Below are positions 37,301 to 45,716 of a stretch of 64,000 bases of DNA, in pieces (position 1 is the stretch's first letter; each line of letters opens with the position of its first letter). Source of the DNA: Rhizobium leguminosarum (GTDB taxonomy: Bacteria > Pseudomonadota > Alphaproteobacteria > Rhizobiales > Rhizobiaceae); the NCBI RefSeq assembly GCF_001679785.1, contig NZ_CP016286.1, forward strand, positions 2,852,001-2,916,000, given 5' to 3'. The notes below the pieces were generated by a model. It was given only the letters and a program-made list of their open reading frames with translations. It did not search any database and was not told the DNA's origin. Made by a program: the position numbers and the translations under genes.

Positions 37301-38275
37301 ATGACGGATCCGAGAATTAGTGTCATCTTTTCGTCCTTCAACGGCGCCAGCAGACGGCTTCAACAGATGCTGGATTCGATGTTGGGGCAAAACCTTCCAG
37401 TCGAACAATGGGAACTGATTACCGTCAACAACAACAGTAAAGACGAAACACAGGAGCTTCTCGATCAATATGCAAAGAAGCTTCCAATTGTCGTTGTTAA
37501 TCATACCCGCCCAGGCAAATCAGGAGCTATGAACGCAGCTCTGGCGATCGCTCGAGGAGCGCTGATCGTTTTTACGGACGACGACGTCGAGGCAGATGCG
37601 AACTGGTTGAGTTCGATCGCTGCATGCGCGGAGGCGAACCCGGATTTCGGCGTTATCGGCGGCCGAATTCTTCCAAATTGGGAGCATTATCCCCATGGGG
37701 ATCCGCTGTTGGACTGGATTCCCATGGGATCAACCTTCGCCATAGCCGACCAGGAATCCAGTGGCCCATGCGACCCGACGAAAATTTGGGGTCCGAACAC
37801 GACTGTGCGTCGCGAATTGCTTGGCAGCAATATTCGATTCCGCGAAGATATCGGGCCGCTTCCAGGAGGTCTTTTCGCAATGGGAGAGGATACGGAAATT
37901 GTCAGCCGCCTATCCCGAAGCGGCGTGAAAACCTATCAGTGCGCCGAGGCCATTGTTCATCATTGGATTCCAGCCTCCAGCGTGACAGAGGCTTGGGTAC
38001 AGAAGCGTGGGGAACGTCTCGGCTATGGAATGCCAGCGCTCTTCGCCGAGGACATTCCAAAAGGTATAAGGATCGGGGGAATCCCCTTAAGAACCTGGAT
38101 CGAAAGCGCCAACTGGGCGGTTCGGGCAGCTCTCCTTTATCCTTTGCCGCGATCAAAGAAGCGGTTCTGGGCCATCTGGAAGTACTATTACATGCGTGGT
38201 TACCGCGCCGGACTTCGCCGATACGCACCGGCAGTAAATCATTCTGGTCGACTAGCGCAGGAGGTGGTGCATTGA
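37301..38275 (+). CDS. GT2 glycosyltransferase, second copy of a tandem pair (PssG-like)
   Basis: The ATG at 37301 gives 324 residues; AGGAGG at 37283-37288 suits a TTG at 37298 slightly better. Motifs: ISVIFSSFNGASRRLQQMLD, VNNNSKDETQELL, IVFTDDDVEADANW and FAMGEDTEIVSRLS. It is homologous end to end with the gene at 35129. Its stop overlaps the next gene's TTG start (TTGA), so translation is coupled. Compared with the first copy the C-terminus differs (YAPAVNHSGRLAQEVVH), because the duplicated unit ended nearby. Confidence 0.83.
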   Translation: MTDPRISVIFSSFNGASRRLQQMLDSMLGQNLPVEQWELITVNNNSKDETQELLDQYAKKLPIVVVNHTRPGKSGAMNAALAIARGALIVFTDDDVEADANWLSSIAACAEANPDFGVIGGRILPNWEHYPHGDPLLDWIPMGSTFAIADQESSGPCDPTKIWGPNTTVRRELLGSNIRFREDIGPLPGGLFAMGEDTEIVSRLSRSGVKTYQCAEAIVHHWIPASSVTEAWVQKRGERLGYGMPALFAEDIPKGIRIGGIPLRTWIESANWAVRAALLYPLPRSKKRFWAIWKYYYMRGYRAGLRRYAPAVNHSGRLAQEVVH

Positions 38276-39156
38276 AATTATCGGTGCTTATCAACAATTT
38301 CAATTACGGCCAGTATTTGCGCCCATGCATCGACAGTGTTCTGTCGCAGGTCTATCCCGACTTCGAAGTGATCGTGGTTGACGATGGCTCCACCGATGAT
38401 TCTCAAGAGATTCTTGCTTCCTATGGCGAGCGGATCCTGACCGTCTTGAAGGAAAATGGCGGCCAGGCCTCGAGCTTCAATGCCGGTTTTGCGGCCGCAA
38501 GCGGCGATATCCTTTTTCTCCTCGATGCCGATGATGCGTTTTTGCCTGGCAAACTCGCGCGCATCGCCGAGATCTACGATCGCAACGAGATCGACTGGTG
38601 CTTCGACCGCGTGACGACCGAGGAAAGCGACCAGCCTCCTGCAGAGTTGCAAGTGACCTTGTTCGACAAGCGGGATACGCTGCGCAAAGGCGGCTTTCCC
38701 TCGCTTCCGGTGCCGACCTCCGGCTTGAGCTTCCGCCGCGAGCTGCTGTCCCAGATCCTGCCAATGTCTGTCGCGAAAGACGTCGTCCTCAGCGACAATT
38801 ACATCAAGTTTGCAGCCGCCTATCTGGGTCGCGGCGCCATCGTCGAAACACCGCTTACCTTTCAACGCATTCATGCCTCGAACCGCTATACGGGCACAAG
38901 CAGGGCAAAAACACTGCGCCCGCGGATCATGATCGCGACAGGATTGGAACTGGCACGCCGCTATGACGGCCTCCAGGCACTCGGCAAGAGCCTCGTGGCC
39001 GGCGGAATTGCCGAAACGACATCGCTTCTGAAGCTCCCGAGCGAAGCTCGCAACACAGTGGCCGGCGGTCCGTTCGGCGATGCTGCCGCGACCGAAGTGG
39101 CCTTGATGGCGGCGCGCAAGCGTTTGGGAAATATGCTGCGGAGAGGACAGTCATGA
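38272..39156 (+). CDS. GT2 glycosyltransferase (PssF-like)
   Basis: A TTG start at 38272, seven bases after AGGAGG, gives 294 residues beginning LKLSVLINNFNYGQYLRPCI. It has VIVVDDGSTDDSQEIL, ENGGQASSFNAGFAAASGDI and LLDADDAFLPGK, as in GT2 proteins that use UDP-hexoses. It overlaps both neighbours by four bases. The order suggests PssF. A decayed copy of its first 30 codons lies at about 36090. Confidence 0.82.
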   Translation: MKLSVLINNFNYGQYLRPCIDSVLSQVYPDFEVIVVDDGSTDDSQEILASYGERILTVLKENGGQASSFNAGFAAASGDILFLLDADDAFLPGKLARIAEIYDRNEIDWCFDRVTTEESDQPPAELQVTLFDKRDTLRKGGFPSLPVPTSGLSFRRELLSQILPMSVAKDVVLSDNYIKFAAAYLGRGAIVETPLTFQRIHASNRYTGTSRAKTLRPRIMIATGLELARRYDGLQALGKSLVAGGIAETTSLLKLPSEARNTVAGGPFGDAAATEVALMAARKRLGNMLRRGQS

Positions 39157-40133
39157 ATCAGCAAGAGACTTTTCCGCATTCATCCGTCGGCACAGAAGGA
39201 GGCGCCGCACCGCCGAAGATTGCCGTCGGTGTGCTGACCTATCGGCGCCTCGACGGGATCGCCAAGCTGCTTGACGTCATGACGCGCCAGGTCAGGCACC
39301 CGGCTCGCCCCTATCATCTCACCATGGTGATCGTGGATAATGACGCGGCCGGCAGCGCGAGGACCACGGTAGAGAGCTTTGGCCAAACAGGTGCCTACGA
39401 CCTGATCTACGTCATTGAACAAAACCAAGGCATACCCTTTGCACGCAATCGCGCACTGGACTCGGCACCTCCAGGCACTGACCTCTTCTGCTTTCTCGAC
39501 GATGACGAATGGCCCGTCGACGGCTGGCTGGATGCGATGCTGGAGACACGGGAGAAAAACCGCGCCGATTGCGTCTATGGCCCCGTCCAACCGGTCTATC
39601 CGGAAAACCCGCCGGAATATTTCATCAAGGCAAGAGTGTTCGAGCGCAAAAAGAACAAAGACGGTCAACGCATTTCTTATGCGGCATCGAACAACGTCAT
39701 GTTCGACTATCCCCTGATCCGTTCATGGAATCTGCGTTTTGAAGAGAAGATGCGCTTCACCGGGGGCACGGATTACCTTTTCTTCAACCAAGCCATCCGC
39801 CGTGGCATGCAGGTCTTCTGGGCTGACAAGGCGCTTGTCCATGATATTGTTCCGGCCAGCCGGATGACCTGGAAATGGGTGTTGCAGAGACAATACCGGC
39901 TCGGCAATACCTTCGCAGTCAGCGAGGTCCTGCACGGCAACCTGAAGCGCCGGATCTACCGAGCGGCCTATGGCGCCACGAGAGTTATGCTTGGGCTGGC
40001 CATGCTGCCGGCGATCCTGATTTCACCCTATTGGGGCATGCGTGCCCTCACCCATGTTCTGCGCGGCGCGGGCATGGTTAACGGGATTCTCGGACATGCA
40101 TATCAGGAGTACAAACCCAATGCCGCTCACTGA
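39153..40133 (+). CDS. GT2 glycosyltransferase
   Basis: The 326-residue enzyme starts with a Gly/Ala-rich leader, then IAVGVLTYRRLDGIAKLLDV. VIVDNDAAGSA, IPFARNRALDSAPPGTDLFC and FLDDDEWPVDGW form the metal site. The C-terminal part has GGTDYLFFNQAIRRG and a hydrophobic end, perhaps a membrane-associated helix pair (ATRVMLGLAMLPAILISPYW). It may be PssC or PssS of the Pss-I cluster; I cannot decide from order alone. It is coupled to the preceding gene (ATGA), and 209 bases separate it from pssD. Confidence 0.8.
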   Translation: MNQQETFPHSSVGTEGGAAPPKIAVGVLTYRRLDGIAKLLDVMTRQVRHPARPYHLTMVIVDNDAAGSARTTVESFGQTGAYDLIYVIEQNQGIPFARNRALDSAPPGTDLFCFLDDDEWPVDGWLDAMLETREKNRADCVYGPVQPVYPENPPEYFIKARVFERKKNKDGQRISYAASNNVMFDYPLIRSWNLRFEEKMRFTGGTDYLFFNQAIRRGMQVFWADKALVHDIVPASRMTWKWVLQRQYRLGNTFAVSEVLHGNLKRRIYRAAYGATRVMLGLAMLPAILISPYWGMRALTHVLRGAGMVNGILGHAYQEYKPNAAH

Positions 40134-40342
40134 TTATTTGCGCGGGCGCGCTCGGATGAGATTTGGTCGTTATGCTGTTTCAGACGAAAACATCATGCGT
40201 AATTGCCGGTTTATCAACTTCATGGCTTCAACCAACCGGGCCAGAAATGGTACACTTCTACTGAACTATCGTGACGCAATCGCTGTTCGAACAGAACGGT
40301 TTTCGCCCTTATCCATCGGTCAAATATAGGAGATGCCTGTCT

Positions 40343-40801
40343 ATGACTGAGAAAAAATTGAAGGTTCTCGCTGCCTCGTCAGGAGGCGGCCACTGGGAAC
40401 AGCTGATGGCCATGCGCGGCGCATTCGAGGGCTGCGATATCGTCTTTGCAACGACCATCCCGGGACTGCTTGCAAAATACGATATTCGCGGCGGACTAGT
40501 CCTTCCCGATTGCAGCCGCGACTCGATTACCATGTCGATCCGGTGCTTTTTCACCGCCTTCTCCATCGTCATCAAGCACAGGCCCGACGTCATCATCTCG
40601 ACCGGTGCCGCACCCGGGCTTTTTTGCCTGCTGGCCGGCAAATTGACGGGCAAGCGGACGATCTGGATCGATAGCGTCGCCAATGTCGAGAAGCTGTCTC
40701 TATCGGGTAAACTGGCCGGCCATATTGCGACGCTCTGGCTCACGCAATGGCAACATCTGTCGAGGCCGGATGGCCCCCATTACGCAGGAGCTGTCCTTTG
40801 A
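40343..40801 (+). CDS. pssD: PssD, Alg14-like membrane subunit of a two-part glycosyltransferase
   Basis: The ATG at 40343 gives 152 residues. LKVLAASSGGGHWEQLMAMR, IIKHRPDVIISTGAAPGLFC and GKRTIWIDSVANVEKLSLSG are typical of the Alg14/PssD half of two-subunit glycosyltransferases. The partner, PssE, is encoded immediately downstream with a four-base overlap (TTGA). In R. leguminosarum, PssD and PssE together transfer glucuronic acid to the lipid-linked glucose. The short N-terminal hydrophobic region anchors the complex at the inner membrane. Confidence 0.87.
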   Translation: MTEKKLKVLAASSGGGHWEQLMAMRGAFEGCDIVFATTIPGLLAKYDIRGGLVLPDCSRDSITMSIRCFFTAFSIVIKHRPDVIISTGAAPGLFCLLAGKLTGKRTIWIDSVANVEKLSLSGKLAGHIATLWLTQWQHLSRPDGPHYAGAVL

Positions 40802-41274
40802 TCCTTGTCACCGTCGGAACGCAACTGCCGTTTGATCGCCTCGTCAAGGCTGTAGACACCTTCGCAAACGAACTGTCGAAACCGGTTCTGGCGCAGATCG
40901 GCAAAGGCACCTACACGCCACAGAATATGAAATGGATCAAGAATATCGAGCCCAAAGACTTTGATAACGTCTTTCGCGATGCAAGTGTCATCGTCTCTCA
41001 TGCGGGAATTGGCACAGTGCTTACGGCCAAGCGTTTTGGAAAGCCGATCATTCTCGTTCCCCGACAGGCGGCTCTCGGCGAGCACCGAAACGATCATCAG
41101 CTCGCCACGGTGAGCCAGCTCGTGGGCCGGCCGGGCATCTATGTCGCACACACCGATGACGATCTCCGGAACTATCTGCTCGAAGAGCTGGATAGCCCAT
41201 CTCACGAAGATTCGTCGGAAGCCGGTCGGGCTTCACTGGTCACCTACCTGAAAAACTATATTACGGCAGTCTGA
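40798..41274 (+). CDS. pssE: PssE, Alg13-like catalytic subunit
   Basis: A TTG start at 40798 with AGGAG seven bases upstream gives 158 residues: ILVTVGTQLPFDRLVKAVDT, then IVSHAGIGTVLTAKRFGKPI and ILVPRQAALGEHRNDHQLAT. The GTQ and HAG(I)G motifs and the Glu-His donor site place it in the C-terminal GT28-like (Alg13) family. It pairs with PssD to form a beta-1,4-glucuronosyltransferase at the membrane. It is the last plus-strand gene of the cluster and converges with the SGNH hydrolase gene. Confidence 0.87.
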   Translation: MILVTVGTQLPFDRLVKAVDTFANELSKPVLAQIGKGTYTPQNMKWIKNIEPKDFDNVFRDASVIVSHAGIGTVLTAKRFGKPIILVPRQAALGEHRNDHQLATVSQLVGRPGIYVAHTDDDLRNYLLEELDSPSHEDSSEAGRASLVTYLKNYITAV

Positions 41275-41316
41275 CCCCGAGAGCCGTCATAGCCTCTGAC
41301 CCTTACGAACGAATTT

Positions 41317-42087
41317 TCATTCTCCGCAATTGTTGCCGGCGATATGTTTGACAAGCTCAGGCGCAATGATTTTGGAGGCTATGTCGGGCAGAGGATGTAC
41401 GCCATCAGGAATTGCCGTGGCCAGATCATCCGGCGTCAGACGCTCCCAATTGGGCCGGTGGTCGACAAACTCCAGAGCACGTTTTTGCGCCTCCGCCTCA
41501 TGTGCGGAGACATAACTGTCGACAAAGGGACGGATCAGCCCACGCAATCCCGAAAACGGATTCATGGCCATGACGATGATCCGCGCTTGCGGAAGGCGCT
41601 GCTGGAGTTGGTCGAGGATGTCGCCAATATTCTTTCGGCTTTGCGCAAGCGACACGAACCGATGCAATGTCGCATCATTGGCGTAGAGCTCAATCAGGAT
41701 GATATCCGGCTGCTCGGCAACGACGCGATCAATCTGGGTCAGAGCCCACAGTGACGTTTCACCGCTTTTTGCAACGCTCTCGACCTTCACCGGCTTCTGC
41801 AAGCAGGCTGCAAGCTCCGTCTCAAGGGCAGGCTGCCATCCCCCTCGCGCCGTCAAGGATGTTCCGAAGGCCACTATTTTCAGCGGCACAGGACTATCGG
41901 CATAGCCGTTCCTGACCGCCGAAAGCATCAACAGACACGCCAGAAACAGAACCAGTCCATAGACCGGTCGCCTCTCAATCGGCTCCGCTCGCCAAAACTG
42001 CAAACATATCATGAGGAGACCTTGCAGCAGGCTTGAGACAATTTCGTGAAATGGCCGCGCATGCCTGTTCGAGCAATGCGCAACCAT
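41317..42087 (-). CDS. SGNH/GDSL-type hydrolase, secreted or anchored
   Basis: The 256-residue protein has a hydrophobic segment (GLVLFLACLLMLSAVRNGYA) and then an SGNH fold: VAFGTSLTARGGWQPALETE (block I), AKSGET (block II Gly), IELYANDATLHRF (Asn) and IPDGVHPLPDIASKI (Asp-His). Block I reads GTSL instead of GDSL, so the Ser is kept but the usual Asp is Thr. It may remove acetyl or acyl groups from a polysaccharide in the periplasm. Later ATG starts, near 42012, are possible. It follows PrsE on the same strand after 75 bases. Confidence 0.72.
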   Translation of the reverse strand: MVAHCSNRHARPFHEIVSSLLQGLLMICLQFWRAEPIERRPVYGLVLFLACLLMLSAVRNGYADSPVPLKIVAFGTSLTARGGWQPALETELAACLQKPVKVESVAKSGETSLWALTQIDRVVAEQPDIILIELYANDATLHRFVSLAQSRKNIGDILDQLQQRLPQARIIVMAMNPFSGLRGLIRPFVDSYVSAHEAEAQKRALEFVDHRPNWERLTPDDLATAIPDGVHPLPDIASKIIAPELVKHIAGNNCGE

Positions 42088-42162
42088 CCAATCCCCATCC
42101 TGGAAGATGATAACGGCAGCTTTGAAACGTCGGAGCTCTTAACGGCGTGAAACAGCCGCCAA

Positions 42163-43470
42163 TCACTCCTGGCGAAATACGTGCTGCATCTGATCGGTCA
42201 GCGGCTTCGTCAGATAGGATATCACGGTCCGATCGCCGATCTTGATGAAGACCTCCGCCGGCATGCCGGGATAGAGCTTTATCGTCTTCAATTTGGCAAT
42301 GCTTTCAGCTTTCGGCTTGACGCGCAGGGGATAGTAGCTGATGCCCGTGCGCTCATCCTTGACGATATCGGGCGCGATCGAGGTAATCTCACCGGCCACA
42401 TCAGGCGTCGTGCGTTGATCGAAAGCGCTGAAACGCACATCGACCGACTGGCCGACATGAACCTGATCAATATCGCGGGTGGCGACTTTCGCCTCGACCG
42501 TAAGCTCGTTATTTTCGGGAACGACGAGCATCAACGTCTGACCGGGATCGATGACACCATTGACGGTGTGAACCGAAAGTTCGTGAACTCGCCCAGTCAA
42601 CGGTGCGGTAATGTCGAGACGGTGCAGCTGATCGACTGCGGTTCCGCGGCGCTCTTCATATTCGGCGATCTGCGCCTCGACGTCGGTCAGGTCCTTTGCA
42701 ATCTCCGAACGACGATCCTCATCCAGCTGGATCGACTGGCGATCGATCTCGATTGCCTTACCTTCGGCCTCCGCCTTAGCTGCGATTTCCTGGCCGCTGT
42801 TGCCCTGGAGATCGGCGCGGGCGCGCTTGAGCGTATTCAAACGCTGAAGCGTGACGAGGCCCTTCTTGTAGAGCGTATCAATGCCCTCGAGCTCCTGTTC
42901 GATCAAGCCCAAGGCATCGTTGGTGGCATTGATCTGAACGACCAACCCCTTTACCTGCTCGCCCAGTTGGTCCTTGCGCGATGCCAACTGGCTCTTCATT
43001 CCGATAAGCGCCGTCCTGCGACTGTCGAACAACTTCTGCTCGCCATCGAGAAGCTTCTCTGCGGAGGTGCTGGATGTCAGATCCCTGATGTTTTCCTCGA
43101 CCTCGAACGAATCGGCCCCGATTCGTTCCGCCTTCAGACGGGCACGGCGCGCATAAAGCTGAGCAAGCGTGCTTTCGACAATCGAGAGATTCGCTCTCGT
43201 CGTTGTCCCATCGAGCCGTATCAGCACCTGCCCTGCCGTCACATGGTCGTTTTCGGAAACCAGCAATTCCGACACGATACCACCTGTCAGGTGCTGGACC
43301 TTCTTGACATCGCCGTCGACGACGATCACGCCCTCGCCGATGACGGCGCTCGAAAGCTCTGTCGTCGCCGCCCAACCGCCAATGCCGCAAACGAGGGCTA
43401 TCGACAGCACACCGACAACGGCAACATGCCGATTGAGGGAACGTTTCGATTCACTGATATCTTTACTCAC
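42163..43470 (-). CDS. prsE: PrsE, type I secretion membrane fusion protein
   Basis: A 435-residue HlyD-family protein: an N-terminal helix (VAVVGVLSIALVCGIGGWAA), VIGEGVIVVDGDVKKVQHLT and GGIVSELLVSENDHVTAGQV, which form the lipoyl half, a long coiled coil, then LDITAPLTGRVHELSVHTVN and YPGMPAEVFIKIGDRTVISY at the end. It bridges the inner-membrane ABC protein and an outer-membrane channel to secrete C-terminal-signal proteins. The start is GTG. It follows prsD after 15 bases, as in R. leguminosarum, where PrsDE exports Ply and Rap proteins. No tolC-like gene is alongside. Confidence 0.88.
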   Translation of the reverse strand: MSKDISESKRSLNRHVAVVGVLSIALVCGIGGWAATTELSSAVIGEGVIVVDGDVKKVQHLTGGIVSELLVSENDHVTAGQVLIRLDGTTTRANLSIVESTLAQLYARRARLKAERIGADSFEVEENIRDLTSSTSAEKLLDGEQKLFDSRRTALIGMKSQLASRKDQLGEQVKGLVVQINATNDALGLIEQELEGIDTLYKKGLVTLQRLNTLKRARADLQGNSGQEIAAKAEAEGKAIEIDRQSIQLDEDRRSEIAKDLTDVEAQIAEYEERRGTAVDQLHRLDITAPLTGRVHELSVHTVNGVIDPGQTLMLVVPENNELTVEAKVATRDIDQVHVGQSVDVRFSAFDQRTTPDVAGEITSIAPDIVKDERTGISYYPLRVKPKAESIAKLKTIKLYPGMPAEVFIKIGDRTVISYLTKPLTDQMQHVFRQE

Positions 43471-43485
43471 AATCTTCCCTCTGGC

Positions 43486-45252
43486 CTATTCGGCCGCATT
43501 CATGCCGTCGACCACGACTTTAAGCTGAGCCACGCGCTCGGCAATCGGCGTGCGCGCCGCTTCCGGCCGGCTGACTCTCGCCAGAACTTCCTCTTTGGGA
43601 CCGAACGCGATCATGCGGCCGTCCTGCATCATCAGCACGAAGTCGCAGACCGCCAGAACGCCGGATCGATGTGCGATGACGACCACAATGCCGCCCCGCG
43701 CCCGCACGCTCATGATCGCGGCACTCAGCGCCCGCTCGCCTTCTTCATCGAGATTGGAGTTTGGCTCGTCGAGCACGACGAGGAATGGCTCGCCGTAAAG
43801 CGCTCTTGCCAGCGCGATACGCTGTCTCTGGCCAGCCGAAAGCGCAGCACCGCCTTCGCCGATTTCGGTTTCGTAACCATTCGGCAGACGCAGGATGAGA
43901 TCGTGAACACGCGCTGCCCTCGCCGCGGCAACCACCTTCTCAGGCGACATTTCCTTCGCAAAACGGCAGATATTCTGCGCAACGGTTCCCGAGAAAAGCT
44001 CTACATCCTGCGGGAGATAACCGATATGCCGGCCAAGTGCGTCGCCGTCCCACTGGTCGAGTGCTGCGCCATCCAGACGAATAGATCCTCTGACGGTCGG
44101 CCAGATACCCATCATCGCCCGTGCCAACGACGACTTACCCGAAGCACTGTAACCAATGACCCCAAGCGCGCTCCCTGCCCGTAAGCCAAAGCTGACATCG
44201 GAAATGACCAGGCGCTGACCTGCCGGCGGCCCGCTCGCCAGTCCTTCGACAGTGACTTGCTTGGTAGGAGCCGCGAGCGCAAGAGGGGCTGGAATCTCAG
44301 GAATGGTTTTCAGCAGGCTCGAAAGCCGCGCCCAGCTCTGCTGAGCAGAAACGAAACCACGCCAATTCCCGATCGCCGCTTCGACAGGCGCCAGGGCGCG
44401 AGAGGTCAATATCGAGCCGGCGATGATAATTCCCGAAGAGGCCTGCCCCTGAATGACCAGGATTGCGCCGGTCGCGAGCGTTCCCGATTGCAAAGCAATA
44501 CGGAAAATCTTCGACAAGGTCGCATATCCATTGCCGATATCCGATGCCTGCCTGGTGATCGTCCGGTATTCACTGTTCTTGCGATCCCAGATTTCGGCCA
44601 TCGTGCCTGCCATACCCATGGCGTGGATGACCTCGGAGTTGCGGATCGAGGTCTGCGCGAAGGCATTTCGCATATTGGCGGAGTCAGATTGCTTTTTTGA
44701 GAGCGTACGCGTTCCCTGATTGGTCATGAACGTCAGGATGGCGAGAACCAGCGCTCCACCAATCGCGATATATCCGATCGCCGGATGAAAGAGGAAGCAG
44801 ATCACGATATAGAACGGCAACCAGGGCAGATCGAACATCGCTGTCGGGCCCTGGCCGGACAGGAAGGTTCTGATCTGGTCGAAGTCGCGCAACGGCTGAA
44901 GCCCGTCGCCGCCGATTTTGACCTTCAACGGAGCCTTGATCAGCGCCCGGAACACGCGCCCGTTCACCATCTCGTCAAGCGCTCCGGCAACACGCACCAG
45001 CATCCTGCTTCGCAGAACCTCGAACGCTCCTTGAAACGTGTAAAGCATCAACGCAAGTATTGCCAGAACAGCCAGCGAAGGTATGCTTTTGCTGGGAATG
45101 ACTCGATCATACACCTCAAGCATAAAAAATGAACTTGTAAGGTATAGGATATTGATAAGCGCGCTTGCTATTCCAATGAAAACAAGCCCCCCCTTGCATT
45201 TCTTTAATGCTTTGGATGGCTCGCTGACATCAGCTGCTGAACTCTGAAACAC
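43486..45252 (-). CDS. prsD: PrsD, type I secretion ABC protein
   Basis: This 588-residue ABC transporter of the PrtD/AprD type has several helices in residues 20-300. SALGVIGYSASGKSSLARAM is the Walker A, LSAGQRQRIALARALYG the signature and LVVLDEPNSNLDEEG the Walker B. It energises export of proteins by PrsE and an unlinked outer-membrane channel. No peptidase or C39-like domain precedes it, as expected for C-terminal-signal substrates. Likely substrates encoded nearby are the PlyA-like and RapA2-like proteins. Confidence 0.9.
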   Translation of the reverse strand: MFQSSAADVSEPSKALKKCKGGLVFIGIASALINILYLTSSFFMLEVYDRVIPSKSIPSLAVLAILALMLYTFQGAFEVLRSRMLVRVAGALDEMVNGRVFRALIKAPLKVKIGGDGLQPLRDFDQIRTFLSGQGPTAMFDLPWLPFYIVICFLFHPAIGYIAIGGALVLAILTFMTNQGTRTLSKKQSDSANMRNAFAQTSIRNSEVIHAMGMAGTMAEIWDRKNSEYRTITRQASDIGNGYATLSKIFRIALQSGTLATGAILVIQGQASSGIIIAGSILTSRALAPVEAAIGNWRGFVSAQQSWARLSSLLKTIPEIPAPLALAAPTKQVTVEGLASGPPAGQRLVISDVSFGLRAGSALGVIGYSASGKSSLARAMMGIWPTVRGSIRLDGAALDQWDGDALGRHIGYLPQDVELFSGTVAQNICRFAKEMSPEKVVAAARAARVHDLILRLPNGYETEIGEGGAALSAGQRQRIALARALYGEPFLVVLDEPNSNLDEEGERALSAAIMSVRARGGIVVVIAHRSGVLAVCDFVLMMQDGRMIAFGPKEEVLARVSRPEAARTPIAERVAQLKVVVDGMNAAE

Positions 45253-45291
45253 GAAGTAATCCCTCTCTTACCGCATCGCACGAAAGCAAAT

Positions 45292-45420
45292 ATGCCGGCG
45301 CGCACTCCAGCTCCGGGTCCATCACGCCCGATCAATGACACGACTGCCTTGGACCCCGACACCGGCGGCGGACCCGCTTGCAAGCCCACGACCTATTACA
45401 TGAATCCAACCAAAAAGTGA
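45292..45420 (+). CDS. Possible 42-residue protein opposite the prsD leader
   Basis: An ATG at 45292 opens 42 codons with a Pro/Thr-rich, collagen-like start (PARTPAPGPSRPINDTTALD) and a Cys-containing end (ACKPTTYYMNPTKK). The compositional bias and ordered ending look more like a real small protein than chance. No clear ribosome site precedes it, and its frame remains open upstream into prsD. The reverse strand carries a less protein-like frame. Confidence 0.3.
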   Translation: MPARTPAPGPSRPINDTTALDPDTGGGPACKPTTYYMNPTKK

Positions 45421-45716
45421 CCAAAAATTCCAATTTATAACGAGTGGCTTCAGGGATTCTGACTTGACGCTACGCTAAATATACCAACCTAAGCAAGTGA
45501 AAATCGCAAATTGCCCAACAACGGCGCAGATGGATGAACGTATCGCGCGCATATTAGCGACGTTTACTGGGAAGTTAACTATACATTCAATCTATAGTTC
45601 ATTTTTCCTGTGAACGGCGGAACTATTTTTTTATCCGCGCCTTCGACCGCCGACACCCCTTCATCATCAAGCTTTCAAGTGTTGAACGCCGGCCGGCGCT
45701 CTCTAATTTGGCGTGT
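45421..45716. promoter_or_regulatory. AT-rich gap between prsD and the PlyA-like gene
   Basis: This holds the end of the PlyA-like gene's transcript and may include the prsD promoter. The sequence is rich in A and T (TTAACTATACATTCAATCTA). I see no terminator hairpin with a clear T-run and no frame worth calling besides the small one at 45292. Confidence 0.3.

Noticed and set aside
40120..40329. 69-codon frame overlapping the end of the GT2 gene before pssD
   Set aside because: AGGAG is 11 bases upstream, but the sequence is not protein-like (charged, low hydrophobicity, no repeats) and its start overlaps the upstream gene; I would need conservation evidence.
42181..44184. 667-codon plus-strand frame opposite prsE and prsD
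   Set aside because: It is an antisense shadow of two recognised transport genes; codon patterns and motifs belong to the minus strand.
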